This document shows positions 1 through 13,290 of a stretch of 64,000 nucleotides of DNA, in pieces. The notes below the pieces were generated by a model. That model was given only the letters and a program-made list of their open reading frames with translations. It was not told the DNA's origin and did no database searches. The stretch's first letter is position 1. The number at the start of each line of letters is the position of its first letter. This DNA is from Phylloscopus collybita (lineage: Eukaryota; Chordata; Aves; Passeriformes; Phylloscopidae), in contig JAJNNQ010000019.1 in the NCBI GenBank assembly GCA_027886175.1, positions 11,642,501 through 11,706,500 on the forward strand, read 5' to 3'. The translations under genes were made by a program, and so were the position numbers.

Positions 1-47
1 TTGGGTTTTTGCTCTGCAGCAAGGCAAAGGGGAAGCAGGAGTTGTTT

Positions 48-71
48 GGGGGTTTGGGGTCGGGATTAGGG
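48..71 (+). other. Predicted G-quadruplex motif
   Basis: Four runs of at least three G lie within 24 bases: GGGGG, GGGG, GGG and GGG, with loops of 3, 2 and 4 bases. This satisfies the standard G3+N1-7 rule on the plus strand. The short loops favour a stable fold. No gene or promoter is visible next to it, so a function cannot be assigned. Confidence 0.6.
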
Positions 72-2431
72 TTTATTGCACTGCTGGCTGTGCCTGATGG
101 ACAGGGGAGAAGCTGAATTTGAGACCTCCGTGGCCCATTCCCACCCTGTGCTGATGATCCCAAAGGAAGGTCCCCATCTTTCTCTTGCTCTGTATCATCT
201 GATATACTTAACTGCCCTACTGAAAAATTTGTGTGAACTCCTACTAGGCTAATAGGTTTGTTTCTCCTTAATTCCTATTTGTAATCCCTCAGTTTGCTCT
301 CTTATTTGTAGTCTGACATGGGTTCTTTTAAGAGTGGAATGAGCTGACATCAGCTGTTTGAAGAGCCAAATAAAAGATTTCTTATAACAGTAATCAGCCT
401 GGCTGATTTCCCAGCAGCATCCCAGCCTGCCAGGGTATGGAACAGCCAGCACTAGGGACAGTCTCTTTTTCCACAGTTGGGCCTAATTTAATAATACTTT
501 GTTGAATTGCATTACAGGTTTGTTTCTGGGTTTTGACTGGTATCTTGGAATGTGGCTTTTTTTGTGGTCTGGATAATTTTATATTTGTTTCATATTATCG
601 TAGCAGGAGGGATTTAATTTTGTTAGCATCTTTACCAAATAATCTGATGAATGTGAAAAGCAGCTTTAATGAGATTTCTCATTGATTATTGTCATATAAA
701 AGTTCTGTGATTTGAAGAGTAGTAACTTTGTGCTCACTTGCCATCTTATAAATAGGCCTTAGTTTTAATCATGTAGGTTTTCAAAATTGAATCAGCGGAA
801 ATTGCAGAAATTATGTTTATATTCACTTGCTTTCTTACTAATGGATTTCAGCTTTAATCTCTCTGATTTTCCAAATTGTTTCAGCAAAAATGATGTCACC
901 AGGGTTTGATTAAGGCTTTCAGTTTCAGCTTAGTTCTTTCCTAATGTGTTAAATTTTCATATGCCAATGCAAAAAAAATTTAGCAGTATTAACCTCTTAC
1001 TAGATCCTTATTTCCCAAAGTACTTTGAGAACTTCGTGTTAAGTTTACTTTTTTCTTTTAAATTAAAATCTTGGCTGCTAATAAAACATACTTGTCAATT
1101 TGTAGTTAATTGCTACATTAGTTCTGAAGTTATAAATCTAGTTGGAAAGTAAATTTGGTATCTTGTATTACGCAGCAGAAAGGAGTTGTTGCAGTAGGAA
1201 TGCTGTCTGCTAATTCACTTGTCTCCTTTTAGCAAATCACTGCATTTATTCATGTCGTGCATTTTGGCCGCATGATCTCCATCCTGATACAGTAATGACT
1301 GGAATGCCTTTTCCCCCTTCTGAAGGCTGGTTTCTGTGGAACAGGGATTTGCCCCAGACAAGAGGCAGATGAGCAAATAAGCCTTTAGGGCAAGCAGGTA
1401 CGACTATGAATTTCTTTCAATTATTTTTTTTTTAATTTCTTTAAGATTTTTCTTCTTAATTTTTTATTTCTTCTTGAATAGTACAAGGAGCATTAGTAAG
1501 AAGGAAGTTGACTAGAATGAAATTTTTTTTGATAAAGTTATACAGCCCTAAAATTTTAATCTCAAGTGAGGTAGTGGGTCTGCATCAGTATATTTTGACT
1601 GAAAAACAAGGAAAAAAACATACTTACATCTCAATTTGGAGTGAACCACCACAGGTCTCCTCTCCTGTGCATGTACAGGGCTCCCAAAACCACCTCCTTA
1701 AATCCTTGCTCCTGAAATTGCAGCTCTGTGGGTGGCTCCTGTGCTGTCAGTGGGCTGTGAGCCCCGGTGCCAGGGTCCCCTCTCTTGGAGGGGATTATAG
1801 GATCAAAGTTGGATAGCACTGCAGTATAACATGATACTATTTTAGGAACATCTCAGTTTTTCATAGAGGGAAAACCAGTGGTAGGTGAGCTGCTTAGAAG
1901 GGCTTTTTATGCAGCTGAGGCTGAAAAGATGTCTGAGAATTTCTGTGAGAAATACAGGCTGCATTTTGCATGCAGGGAGCAACAGAACCCTGATGCTGTA
2001 AATTTTTGAAGTCCAATGCTCCCCAGTGCCTAGGTGTGGCTTCAGCTGGCTTTACTGTTACCAGAGCAGAAGCCAATAAAACTCTGCCAGATCCCCAGAG
2101 AGACTTGAGGAGATTTCTAGGAGCACTTGCCACATTTCATGTCTCCCACGCAGTCACGTTGTGGGGATGGTGCAGGCTAAATGCCTGTGCCTTGCTGCTG
2201 CTGGCTTTATGCAGGGCTGGCAGTTTTCTTCCTCACATCCCCTCCTGGGAGCCATCCCCCTCCGTGTGCTGCCTTGCTCAGTGTTCACTTCAGCAGCCTC
2301 TGTGTCGCCCTGTGACTGTGCTTTTCCTTTCCTCATCACCTCAGGAGTTTTGCCTCTCCATTAGCAAGTTGAATAAAGAGGACAGGAATATAATTGGGCA
2401 AAATGCTCCTAAATGAGCAGTTCCTGTAATA
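72..2431. other. Unique non-coding sequence, no gene seen
   Basis: Only short open frames occur here (longest about 136 codons). They overlap each other on both strands and lack recognisable domains or a convincing pair of splice sites. No transposon tail was recognised. The sequence is mostly AT-leaning, with a more GC-rich patch around 1.65-2.35 kb that accounts for the cluster of chance open frames. Confidence 0.5.
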
Positions 2432-2453
2432 GGGGTGTGAGGGGAGGGGTGGG
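2432..2453 (+). other. Predicted G-quadruplex motif
   Basis: Four G runs (GGGG, GGGG, GGGG, GGG) are separated by loops of 5, 1 and 1 bases, meeting the G3+N1-7 rule. A further G6 run follows at about 2467. No gene is visible nearby. Confidence 0.6.
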
Positions 2454-5400
2454 CACTGACACCTGCGGGGGGTGTGGCAGAGAGGAGCACGGAACGGGAG
2501 AAGCTAAAATGATTTAAGCACCTGCTTTCAAAAGCAAATGATGATTTTGGAGGTAAAATTTACCACTTAGGCTAAAAGTTAATGTCAGTTCTTGCAAGCT
2601 GTAACAATATCCTGCCTTTTATGAAGGCTGCCACCACTTACTGAAGCGAGATGCTGAAAGCATCCTCTAAGTGGCTGCTGGGGAAGTCAGTGCTGTAAAC
2701 ATCAGCGAGGTCAGGCTGCTGACCTTCAAAAAGACTTTTCCTTTCTGGAGGAGTAGCTCCTGAAAAGGCAGTCTGTTAACGAGATTTTGGGTGTTTTATA
2801 GTGTGCAGAGTCCATAATTTTATCAGTGGTCTGTCCCTGCTGCAGGCACGCCCTTTTTCATCCAGTGTGCGTGGGAGAGTTGGATCAGCACCTTCTAAAA
2901 TATTAGTCTGGAAATTAGGCAGCACTGGTGTAAAATCTGTGAAAAGATTAAAGAGGAATTATTTGGGGGAAGGAAAATATGACAACTTTGTGGCCAAAAG
3001 GGGAATGTGACTTGCTAACATTGTGAACAGTGTGAGGCTCTGCAGGTAATCAGTTTTGTGAAGGTTTCATTAGATGACACAACTCACTACACGGCTGAGC
3101 TTAATGTAGCAATAGATCAGTGTTCTTTCTTTCAGGTAGCGATGCTATTTAAGTAGCACATTCATTATATCATGATAACAGAGATCCTCAAAGAGCTAAA
3201 TAATTGAAGCCAGGTGCTGGAAAAACAGTGAATACACATTGCAGTTTCAAAGACTGCTATTGTGGAAAGCCACTTAATTGCATTCTGCTGCAATTAATAA
3301 TCATCTTAATGGCTTTGCATATTTATGAATATATAAAAATAAATAAGAAAATACACAGGCTAGGATAAAAATTTGGTTCATAAAATTTTATTGCTGGAAA
3401 GTAATTAAGCATGCCTCTAATCACAGCATCATTTTTCATTGTGGGTAGGTTTGGGTGGAATGAGAAAGTTTGAGAAAAGAAAATGTGACTGTTCCATAAA
3501 TTAGCTTGTTTGGAAGATTTCATATCACAGATATTAAAAATTAGGCCCATACTTGCTTCTCATTGCCCTGCCATTGCCTCTTTTCACCTGGGATACCCTG
3601 AGTATGGCAGGGGATCACTTTTCATCCCTCCTCCCTGAGATGGGTGGCAGAACTTTTGGCTTTTATCTTCTGGTCTGTATTGAACAGGAGGTCACAATGA
3701 AAGATTAGAGCAGCCTTTCCTGGCCTTTAGACAAATACTAATAATGGCTGAGGTTTTGTGATTAAAATTTTTCTCTTGAGCATGCAAATAAAAACTCAAG
3801 TAAGACCACAGAGAGTATTGCTTGAAGTTTTGGCCCAAGTAGAATTACTCTGTGCTTACATCCATGTAACTGGACATGAATTTGACCAGCTGAAGTTTCT
3901 CTTCAATCTACACAGTAACCACTTACTCTCATTAGGAATTTTTTCCCTCTTTACAGCCCTGTGCGTTGCCAAATGCTCCTGCTTTGTTTTGACTTGACCT
4001 TTCATAGTCACTGAAAATCAATAGACTTTAATGCATTTATTAAATAAGGAGAATTCTAGGGATTAACATGCAAGGTTCAGTGCTGGAGAAGGTAAAGAGT
4101 GGAATATTCCTGCAGAGCCAAGGCTCTGGGGCAACCCCCTGCCTGCTGTGGCTCTGGGAGAGCTCTGCTCCTTTCCTGGCTGGAGTTGGTGCCTGCCTGC
4201 TGATCAGGCAGCCCAAGACCCCATTGCTGCCTTCTCTTCACTCTTAACACTTCCTTCAAAGGGGAAGAAGCTTGCTCAGCTCTCTTTTCCTTTTTCTTCT
4301 TCCTTTTCTCTTCTGAAAAGAAATAACTTTTCTCCCTCCTTTGGTTGAGCCGTACTTGACTTCCTAGGGATTGGGAGTAATGGGACTTCAAACACTGCTG
4401 GATATCATTTGGGCTTCAAAAGTATTGGAGTATTTGCTATGAAACCTGCATTGTTTCTGAGAATACACTGGCTTTTGTGACCTGATTTTTTTAAGTAGTC
4501 AGAGTTGTGCACCGTTTGTGCTCAGTGTAGTGTCCATAGCATGCACTTACACACCCTTTCTAAGTTTAGCTGCAGATATTTGTGCAAATCTCTGGTTTAC
4601 ATGTTGCCACAGGGTGGATGTTCTTTGGCCTGCTGCCAGACATGCCTGCATGTGATGTGTGGCTTCAGGTCCTTTGAAGAGGTAATAAGAAGAAGTTGGG
4701 CTTGCTCTAACTGTGTTCAAGTCTTTAGTCTCAAATATAAAGCAATTAGCTCATCCTTTCTGAGTGGCCAGTGTAAATGCTATTGATTTCAGCAGGTTAG
4801 CTGAGATGTACCTGATAACACCAATTTATGTACAAATACATGACTTTTTCTAAGTCAGCTAATGATTTTGAACAGAAATTTAAGGTAGGCTTTTTCTTCA
4901 GCATTTTATCAGCCTATCCCTGATGACTAAAACTGAAGAATGTGGATGTCCTGGCACATATTTTTCTCTCCATGTCTGTCACTGGGCTTTTTATACCTCT
5001 TACTTATGCATGCTAATTAGCAAAGCATTGTTCCTGTGTGTTTAAAGCCAATAATTTTCTCACTGATCCTTTGTGATACCTCTTTGAAAACATCGCAGGT
5101 TGATCCCCCACCTCAGGTGAAATAAAAAGCAACACTCAAAACACAAAACCTGGGCATGACAAGCTTCTTATGGCGTGATCTGCTACAATTTATTAAAACC
5201 AGGGTAACATATATGAAGAGGTTTCTTTCAATGCATGACAACTCTCACACAATGGTATCTTGATGTGTCAACATGCATTCAGATCTCAGCGTATTAAGAA
5301 TGATTTAGAAGGAAGCAGTGTCAAAACACATTGATCAAATTGTGGTGTTGCAAAATTTAATTATTTTTTGCCACCTTAGCTGCTACAATGCTTTGTGTAG

Positions 5401-6031
5401 GTTTTAAAAAAATAAAAATCTACAACCCTAAGTAATAACATAAATAAAATTTTGTACTGAAAACAAATCAGAAGTGGAATTTTTATAGCATTATTGCTTT
5501 CTTGGGACATAATCATATCTAATCTGCAATAACAGAAGAGCAGTAGAAATGCACACAGAGGCAGTTGGATGATCAGTAATTGATTGTTTTCTTCTTAAAG
5601 AGCAAACTTCTTGTATACCAAAATGTGAGAGTGCTTTCCCTTTATGGGTCAGCATTGATTGTACATAAAACATGTGATAGAGGGTTTCTGAAAATGGTAA
5701 TTAATATTGTAGGGTTTCAGAAGTGAGCATTGATTATATTTCAGGGCCTCTCAGTTAAAAGTTAAAGAGTAAACAACAGTTTTCAGCTGGAATGCTCTGA
5801 GGCATCAGGACAAGCAGAGCTTTGAAACGTGGAGTTCCACCTGTGTATTTCTAGTCAAGAGTAGAACATCACACATTAATTGCACTTGAGAGAGGAACTT
5901 ACATGCTTTCCCCCTTTGCTACTTCTAGCAATTTTTAAGTGATTAGAGCCCTTAATGAAGCAGTTACTGCTTCCTGTGAAAGGGGGCTGAGGTGCCCACA
6001 GGGACCCCTCTGGTACTGGACTTGACTGGCA
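2454..6031. other. Unique non-coding sequence, no gene seen
   Basis: No supported exon or transposon tail was found. The stretch includes an AT-rich candidate conserved element at 3.12-3.34 kb, listed separately. The remaining open frames are under about 105 codons and look like chance frames. Confidence 0.5.
3120..3335. other. Candidate conserved non-coding element
   Basis: The block is AT-rich and dense in homeodomain-type TAAT/ATTA cores, including TAATTG, CAATTAATAA and TTAATGG, around a TTTGCATATT octamer-like site at about 3315. Such composition is common in vertebrate developmental enhancers, but it also arises by chance in AT-rich DNA. Conservation was not measured, so this is a weak inference. 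Confidence 0.18.
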
Positions 6032-6052
6032 GGGAGAGGGGACTGGGAGGGG
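6032..6052 (+). other. Predicted G-quadruplex motif
   Basis: G runs of 3, 4, 3 and 4 are separated by loops of 3, 3 and 1 bases, meeting the G3+N1-7 rule. A 12-base direct duplication (CAGATGTTACT repeated) lies just downstream near 6080-6105. No promoter or exon is apparent. Confidence 0.55.
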
Positions 6053-8410
6053 ACGTGCTGCCCCATGGCAATATTGGCCTCAGATGTTACTCAGATGTTA
6101 CTCTAGGTGGGGCATATCAAATGTATTTTTGTGTCTTGTTTTGGAAGCTTGAAACTATGTGGATCAGCCAGCCTTTGGTATAAATCAACAGGACTCAGCA
6201 GATTTATGCAAATTTACACCACATCAGAAAGTAACATGGGGGGATGCAGTAGTTTATATAACTCCAGCTGCACGCTGCTAGAAGCAACACAGAATGTTAT
6301 GAAGAGGTCTTCTGTAGTGTTACCAGAAGATTGTTTAATTAAATAAAAGTACATGTTGGACTTGCCTTATTAAGCACTTGTCCAGAAGGTAAAAAATAAA
6401 TCGTCCTCATGTGATGAACCAGTGCTTTGATTGTGAGACTTACAGCCTTGTCACTTCCCCCTTTAAGTAGGTGAAAATTGAGAGTGTAAGTGTTTCTAAG
6501 AAACTGTGTGCTTATGTGATGTAACCATTAGTGTTGTTGGTTTCAGGGCACGGCGCTTTTGCTGCCTAAATCACACACGCTGTCAGAAAGTCCCGAAGTG
6601 TGTTCTGGCTTTTGGTAGCACACAGGCAAAAATAATGTCAGATTGTTGATCTTGAATCACTGGATATCTGCCCTGAAAAGTTTGCATCAGTAATTTAGAG
6701 CCAAAATGGGGTCATATCTAGTTCCTGGCCTACTCCAGACAACTTCTGTTTTTGCAGAAAAGCGTACCAAGCAACTAAATTTTTCCCACAAATGAAAATA
6801 CTAGCTGTCTTTAGAAATTAAGTTATTAATAGCCCTTAATTTAGTGTATTGGCTGCTGGTAGTCCTTGCCTTGCCTAGCAAGAATGGACATTATCTCACA
6901 TCTCTAATAAATGATCAGATTAGCATTACAAGCAGCATTAGATGATCAGAGAAGAGTAACAGGATCTGAAGTTCTCACTTCCCCTCCCTGCACTCCTGCT
7001 TGTCCAGCAGTAATGCACCTGCCTTCTTTGGCATGACCTTGGCTCTGAGGTGCTTTTAAGCAGTGAGAGTTCGCTGCAGAAAAGCTACATCAGCCCAGTT
7101 AATATTCCTGTTTTCCACCAACAAAGGTGAGCACAGGGAACCTGTGGCACTTGAGGTATTTTGACCTTGTTCACAAACTGTGTGGTTGATCAGTGGAACA
7201 GAAGCAGTGTCATCCCTGGAAAGGGACTGTGATGGCTTTATTGCAGTTATAGCCCACTCCTGTCATAGCAGGTGTGTTAGGAGAAAGAGTTTATCACCCC
7301 CCTGTCTGCACTGAGAGGGTAAATTCCTGTCCTGTAAAACTTAGTGACTGTGAGGGAGTTTCTCAAAACATGTCTTGCTGCAAGTCAGGGTTTTATTTAT
7401 TACTAGAAGAACTCCAGAAGCTCAAATGCTGTGTTTCATTATTAAACAGCAGAGTTTTCAGCTTGGGTTTTAAACCTGGTGTTTTTAAGTCTGCAACCTC
7501 TCATCTGAAGGACATGCTGAGAAAGGCTTCCTGTTTTCTGAATTAGTGTTTAATGTGTGGGAAGTGTACATCCCAATTGAAGTTTGTCTTCAGAAGCTTC
7601 TAATTAGGACAGAATGATTTGATTTTTCAGGAGGTACCTTTTGGGTTTCCAGAAATAACAAGACAGCCACAAGGGTGATGCAGAGCAGGTATCACAGGTT
7701 ACTGTCATCTTTGCAGCTGTCAGAGGTGTTTTGGTGGAAAGCAAACCCATGTGTTTGAATAAATAAATATTTTTTACTTAATTTGTGGTTTTCAATCCAA
7801 AAGAAACTGTCAAGTCTGAGGTATAATGACTGACTTTCTTTTGTTTGTTTGCAGTGGCATGAAAATTTTCAGAAAGACTGAGTGATGTTTTAAGCTACTC
7901 CCCTGCAGGATGCGAAGCCACTTAGGTATTATTTTCCATATAACTTTATACAACAAAGCAGGAGAAAGGAGGCAGGAGAGCCAAGTGTAAAGTGGCCTCT
8001 CAGGGGGTAATGATATGGTATGCATTGCAGAGAAAAAAAAAAAGCAAGTGTTTGAAATCCCTGCAGTCGGCCTATGATGTGTGAATAAAGACAAGAATTA
8101 CCCTGTGTCTGGTTTCCTGTCACAGCTGAAAGGCTGCTCGTGCTTGCTCACAGTGTTTCATTTGGTAACTAAGTTGTACTGGCCCTGAGACCTGGCTGCA
8201 GAGGGGACACCTTACAAGTGATGGTTCCATTTCAGAGGGAGCTCCTGAGCAGTCTGGAGAAGGACAAGCTCTCAGCTGTAAAGGGTGGTGCATGTTTGGG
8301 TGAGGCAATGACGGAGGCTGAAACACGTTTCTGCCAGTAACTGCTGGTCAGACTCACACAGGAGATAGTTTTGTATTTAATCTCCTTTCCAGTAAGAAAA
8401 GCTGCATGTT
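6053..8410. other. Unique non-coding sequence, no gene seen
   Basis: Nothing beyond short chance open frames was found. A pyrimidine-rich acceptor-like tract ends in CAG near 7854, followed by a donor-like AG/GTATT near 7926. The enclosed 70 bases show no useful open frame, so no exon is called. Confidence 0.5.
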
Positions 8411-8553
8411 ATCCCCACCCAGGAAGTGTTCAAGGCCAGGCTGGATGGGGCTTTGAGCAGCCTGGTCTCAGAGAGGTTTCCCTGCCATGCTAGGGTGTGA
8501 TGATCTTTATGGTACCTTCCAACCCAGTGGAAGTGGGTCGTATGATTCTGTGT
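8411..8553 (+). mobile_element. CR1 LINE fragment, 3' end (avian type)
   Basis: The segment follows the avian CR1 3'-terminal consensus in order: the AAGTGTTCAAGGCCAGG block, a GGATGGGGCTTTGAGCA block, the CTGGTCT block, a CCCTGCCATG block, GATGATCTTTA, CTTCCAACCC, and a final TATGATTCTGTG resembling the CR1 terminal 8-mer repeats. It is 5'-truncated, as most CR1 copies are, and carries no reverse transcriptase. Orientation is plus, judged from the terminal ATTCT-type repeats at the right end. Substitutions and a small deletion before the CTTCCAACCC block indicate an old, inactive copy. Confidence 0.9.
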
Positions 8554-11500
8554 TTGTGGATTATGGAATGATCTGTCTTCCTATTTTCCTGATTAACATT
8601 TGGAGGCACCTTGAACCTTCTAATCCCAGCAGATGTGCACCCACAAGAGATTTCTGGAAACTCAGCTCTTGAATTGGCAATGTAACTGTGTGTGGGAAGC
8701 AGCACTTCAAAACCTGAAGCTGTTGAGCAGTGAAGGTCTCCAGGCTGGTCTGTGTGGCCACAGAGTGGTCAGTGGGGTCCTCCAAGTGGCACTGGGCTCT
8801 GGCATGCTTTGCAGTTTAAGTCTGTAAAAGCGAGGAAGGATTTCAAAGCCAAGCAGCAGATGTGAGCCTTTGGCCTGTGAATTCATTGTTGTTCCCTGGC
8901 ACCGAGATCCTCTGTCTCAGAAAGGGGAATTTAGTGCAAGCTGTAGTAGGTACAAACACAGAGGCTTTTTGTTTCTGTCTGAAGTCACCTCGTCAAGCTT
9001 TTGGGCTGGTATGTTGGCAGCTGAGCAAAAGGCTGTTTATTCTACATGATTCTTAACAGTTTTGGAATAGCTTCCAAATACAAATCCGTGGCTTGTTCCC
9101 CCAAAAAGCGAGTCAGAAATTTTTAGTGCATCTGTCAGTAATTGCTCTGGCTTTTATGGGTCAGCTCTGAGGAGCCAGTGTGATTAGAGCACTGTGTGTA
9201 GTCTCCAGGCAAATTTTACAGCTTTACCAATGGAATGCAGGTTTTGCTTATAGTTTTAAAATATTATCATTGTACTTTTAAAGACCTTGTTTATTTAGCT
9301 AAGCCACTTGCCTGGTGTCAAAACTGGCAGAGGAGAATCTCCTCCCTTCCCCTCTTGCTTTCCCTTGTCCTCCAAACAGACATAAATAATGCCCTTTTTC
9401 CTCAGTCTGCTAAAAATGTAGGTTGCATTTCAATGAGAACTATGAAATTGCAGGTAACGTCTGTTCCTCTCATATTTCCTTTTGCAGAACAATTTCATGC
9501 AATTGCAGTCTGTCTGTTGGATTTGTTGATCCTTGTAGGATGAAGTGCCTGCAATTCCTTCTGCTTTTCCTCCCTGGGAGATCCCTTGCGCGCTGTCTCT
9601 GTGTGCTGCATATCAGCTGTAGCAGATCCTCTCTCCCTGTCGGTGCTGGTAGCTCTCTCCTCAGCAGTCTGTTACTGTTCACAGCTTTGAAATGATCAAA
9701 GAGGAGGATGAGGAGTAACAAACCGCTTTAACATCTGTTCTGGCAGGGATGGAGTTGCTCATGTGAGGTCTGTGTGGGGCAGGTGCTCTGGAAGGTGTAA
9801 AGTGTTGCTGCTGCTGCTTTGGTAGAGCCACAGGGAGTCTGATGCAGAAATAAAGAAATTCCTTCTTCCTGTTGGCCCCTTTTGATATAGTGCTCCCCAA
9901 GATCTGCATTTCCCAAAGTTTTGAGCTTTCACTGGCTTTAAATTATTCCCCAGCTTTGAGGGGAGGAAGGGCATGACCAGGATTGTTAGACAGAAGTGCC
10001 CAAATTTTGAAACTTACCCAAAACCTTTTTTCTCTTCGGCTTTTAAGACCCTTGTTTATGGAAATAGTTTTTCCTCATAGGCTCCTTTTTCCTCTGGAAG
10101 ATGAAGCTGCAGATTAAGTAATGTCACCCATGGGAGCTCTCATGATTGTTATTGGCTTCCTTTAAAATACTGAATTGTTCTCTGTTCCATAAACTGTGGC
10201 GCTGGCAAATAGGGATGTGGGGATGTAGATGTTTGCAATAGTATCTTTCCAACCACTGTTTGAGATGTTATTTTCTTATTTTATTTTTTAATTCCTCGCA
10301 CGTTGGCCTTAGGAAAAAATGGTAATATCTTTTCAGTCTGAAAGGCCCCCTGAACAAATAGATGGTTTTGAAGAGCAGCAGAATGTGATCCCACTTTCCT
10401 GCTGTAGTTCCTCCAAGCAGCTTTGTAGGTCTGATCTGCTATTTCTTTTCAGCTCCATCTGGGAGCAAAAGTAGCATGTAAGCTTCATATATGTAGCTTG
10501 AAGTCAGAATTTGAAATAATTTTTTAACTGATGAGTGTCTTTATTAGCTCAGTTAATAGAACCTACAAGAGCAAAACAAATTGCTGCCATGCTTTGTAAA
10601 ATAACTTGTCTCTACCTTGCTTAAAAGGAATTTCTGTGAAAATAATCTGCAAGAAAAAAAAGTTATGGAAGCTTCAGTAATTCACAGTGAATATGAACTT
10701 GTCTGCTAGCACAGGTTTCATCTTGTGGGAGAAGAAAATTGCAGCTAATTTATGATAGAAATACAAATGTCATGAAGAAGGAATTAACAGAACAGACAAG
10801 AAGGAATTATTCATTCCAGGAACGTGCATTGCTCTTTTCAAAGAAAAGTTTTGGTTCAGTTATGTTCTGCTGCTTCAGCCTCTTCAAAATTCATGTATGA
10901 GCATTTGGGCTTCAACTCTTGGGAAAGATTAACAACTCTTCTGAGTGAAAAACTGCATCTGACTTACAGGGGGGGTTCCTCATGTTAATGGTTCCGTCAG
11001 CCTGACAAACTCTTGACATGTTTTTCTCTCGTAGGATAACTAATTAATAATGATTAAATATGACAGTTTGGACCTATTTTTTTTTCCCTAATTCAGCATC
11101 TGAAAGTTGAAAATTCTTTTGCTTGTGTGGTCCATTTAATTTTATCTCAGCCATGGACTTGTGCAGTTGTAAATTAGCACCATTGCATCATGTTTGCAGA
11201 TAAAAGTTTATTGGAAATTCTTATGTCAGTGTGGTGGCCCAACATAAAAAAAATTGGAGTGCTCTGAGATACCTCAAGGGAGAACAAAATACTTTATGGA
11301 ATCTGAGGTCGCAAGTTACTTTTAAATATCTTGAATCAGACACTCTAAAAAAGCAGTTAGAAGAAAAAAACAACTGAATTACCTGTTTCATGGAAATCTG
11401 TCTTTTGAATTAGGTCACCTGTACTAAGCTTCCATAGTCTAAATCTGTGTATCACATATGCAGTATTTTATCTCACCCAAACATTACACAAGAGGGAGAA

Positions 11501-13214
11501 AAAAAAATCAAAGAAGTTCTGTTTTACTCAGCCCTGGCTAAGGAGTGTGTGTGTGATCCCCAGCCTGCCTCTGGAAGGTTTTGTATTAGTGGGGGGTAGA
11601 GAGAAATCAGTTACTTAACCTGGAAGAAAACCACTTTACCTGAAAGAAAATGCAGTAGGTGCTATTGGCTGCATTCCACTTTCAGTCTCTCCAGATGTTT
11701 GTGGAAATGGAAGTGGTTTTAAGTGTCCTTAAGAATTGTGTGTTGGATGAAATAAGCCAAATTCAGGGATGGGCAGGCATCTTTCTGCAGCTTGTTTTGG
11801 AACTTGATTAATCCACAGATTCTTGCCTCCTGTTCTCGCTGTCATTAAAACTTCTGAAATTAGTGGGAAGAAAGTGGCAACTTTAGTTTGAACTCTGTTC
11901 CTTTGATGTTGTATATGAAAAGTTCTAAATGTACTATACTCCAACAGTGCAGTGTACAGGTTGGTCAACAGGGACTCTGAGCTTGTCAGAAATAAATGTA
12001 ACTTTTTTATTTTTTTCCTGGAATGTTGCAATTTTGTTTCAGCTGATGTGGGCTCTGTCATACCAATTGCTGTGGAGTAAATTATTACTAAATGTTAGGT
12101 GGTAGTGGTGATTATTTCAAAGATAGGGTAATCTAGAAGAGACAGCTTGCACAGGAAAAGCAGTCAGTCATATTAACTAAACTGGCAATAAATGCCACAA
12201 AACATCATCATCATTTTATACCCGTTTTGGTCATGCTGTTGAACTAGATGAACTATGTCCTTGTTTGTGTTTCAGAGAAGAAATCTGGAATACAGTGACT
12301 TCAGGGAAAATGCAAGAGCCTTGATTTATTGATGTTATTTTATCAATTTTGCACAGGTTTTGCAGGGAGGAGGGAGGGAAGGAAGATTAGAAATTTCAGA
12401 TGAAGACAGGAAGAAATGGTCACAAATGCCTGTCACACCCAAGAGCAGTAATCAAATTACTGCCGCGAAGGAAAATGATATCATTGATTATGAAATTTGA
12501 AATTGGTGCCTAGAGCACTAGGAAAGCTGAGAGTGTGAGCCAGTGTGTTTAAAAAGGAGACTGGGTGCAAACATATTAATATGCTTTTAAGGAGAAGGAA
12601 TCTTCTGCAGGAGGGCATGGTGTCAGTAATTTATGGGCATGAACAAAATGCTACATTGGTGATTTATAGTGTCAGGCGGGGCTATTAATGTGATTAGGGT
12701 TCAGAGTTTAATTTACTTGCCTCTTTAAAAGGGAAGAATTATCTACTGTAAAGACACATATGAGTTGTTTTAAATGGGGTGTGAGGACCCTTCTGGGTTA
12801 AACTGGAGGAACTGCTTTAAAGCAGTCAAGAGAGGCAATGGGCATTGCATGTTCATTTTTCTTAGATTTATGGTATCCATCAGGAGTCCCTGTGGGTCCC
12901 ACCTCTCAGGACAGAGCAAGCAGTGGCAGGTCTGGTTCTGTCTGGGCTGGTGCCAGTGAATTTTGTTAGTTACTTACATATTTTTTTTTCCTAACCTATG
13001 AGAACTGTTCTCTTGGCACAGATTTGAAGTATGTGACTTTCTTAGTTTGAAGAAGAAAAAGGAAGAGGTGTTTCTTTCTTAGTGTCAAATGACTTAATTT
13101 CTTCTGAAGATGCTAAGACCGGAACCGCTTCTTGTTGTGGCTGTCTTGGTATCCTTTGTAGTAACCTGAGTGATGTTTGCATAGTTTTCACATTAGTTAA
13201 AATATTCCTTGCAA
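8554..13214. other. Unique non-coding sequence, no gene seen
   Basis: No exon, transposon tail or RNA gene could be supported. A strong pyrimidine tract ending in a CGTAG acceptor-like site lies near 11,035, but the sequence behind it has stop codons in all frames within a few codons. An AT-rich candidate element at 12.44-12.76 kb is listed separately. Confidence 0.5.
12440..12760. other. Candidate conserved non-coding element
   Basis: The block contains a 12-base palindrome CATATTAATATG (near 12,570), several TAAT/ATTA cores, and retained CpGs in TGCCGCGAAGG and CAGGCGGGGC within otherwise CpG-poor DNA. This composition suggests selective constraint, but conservation cannot be seen from one genome. 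Confidence 0.2.
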
Positions 13215-13290
13215 GAAGACCCCGGGAGCTAGACATGGCATTGTTACTCTGATTTATGGATGAGAAATGAAGCTCAGAGAAAATTCTAGT
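13215..13290 (-). mobile_element. MIR-like SINE sliver
   Basis: The stretch around GATTTATGGATGAGAAATG and AGCTCAGAGAAA parallels the reverse complement of the MIR 3' region, where the consensus reads like ATTTTACAGATGAGGAAACTGAGG followed by CTCAGAGAGG. Identity is modest and the match covers under 80 bases, so this could be chance or an L2/MIR relic. MIRs are ancient amniote SINEs known from bird genomes at low density. Confidence 0.35.

Noticed and set aside
7855..7925. Acceptor- and donor-flanked 71-base segment
   Set aside because: Stops in the likely frames and no evidence of transcription. It could be a non-coding exon but is unsupported.
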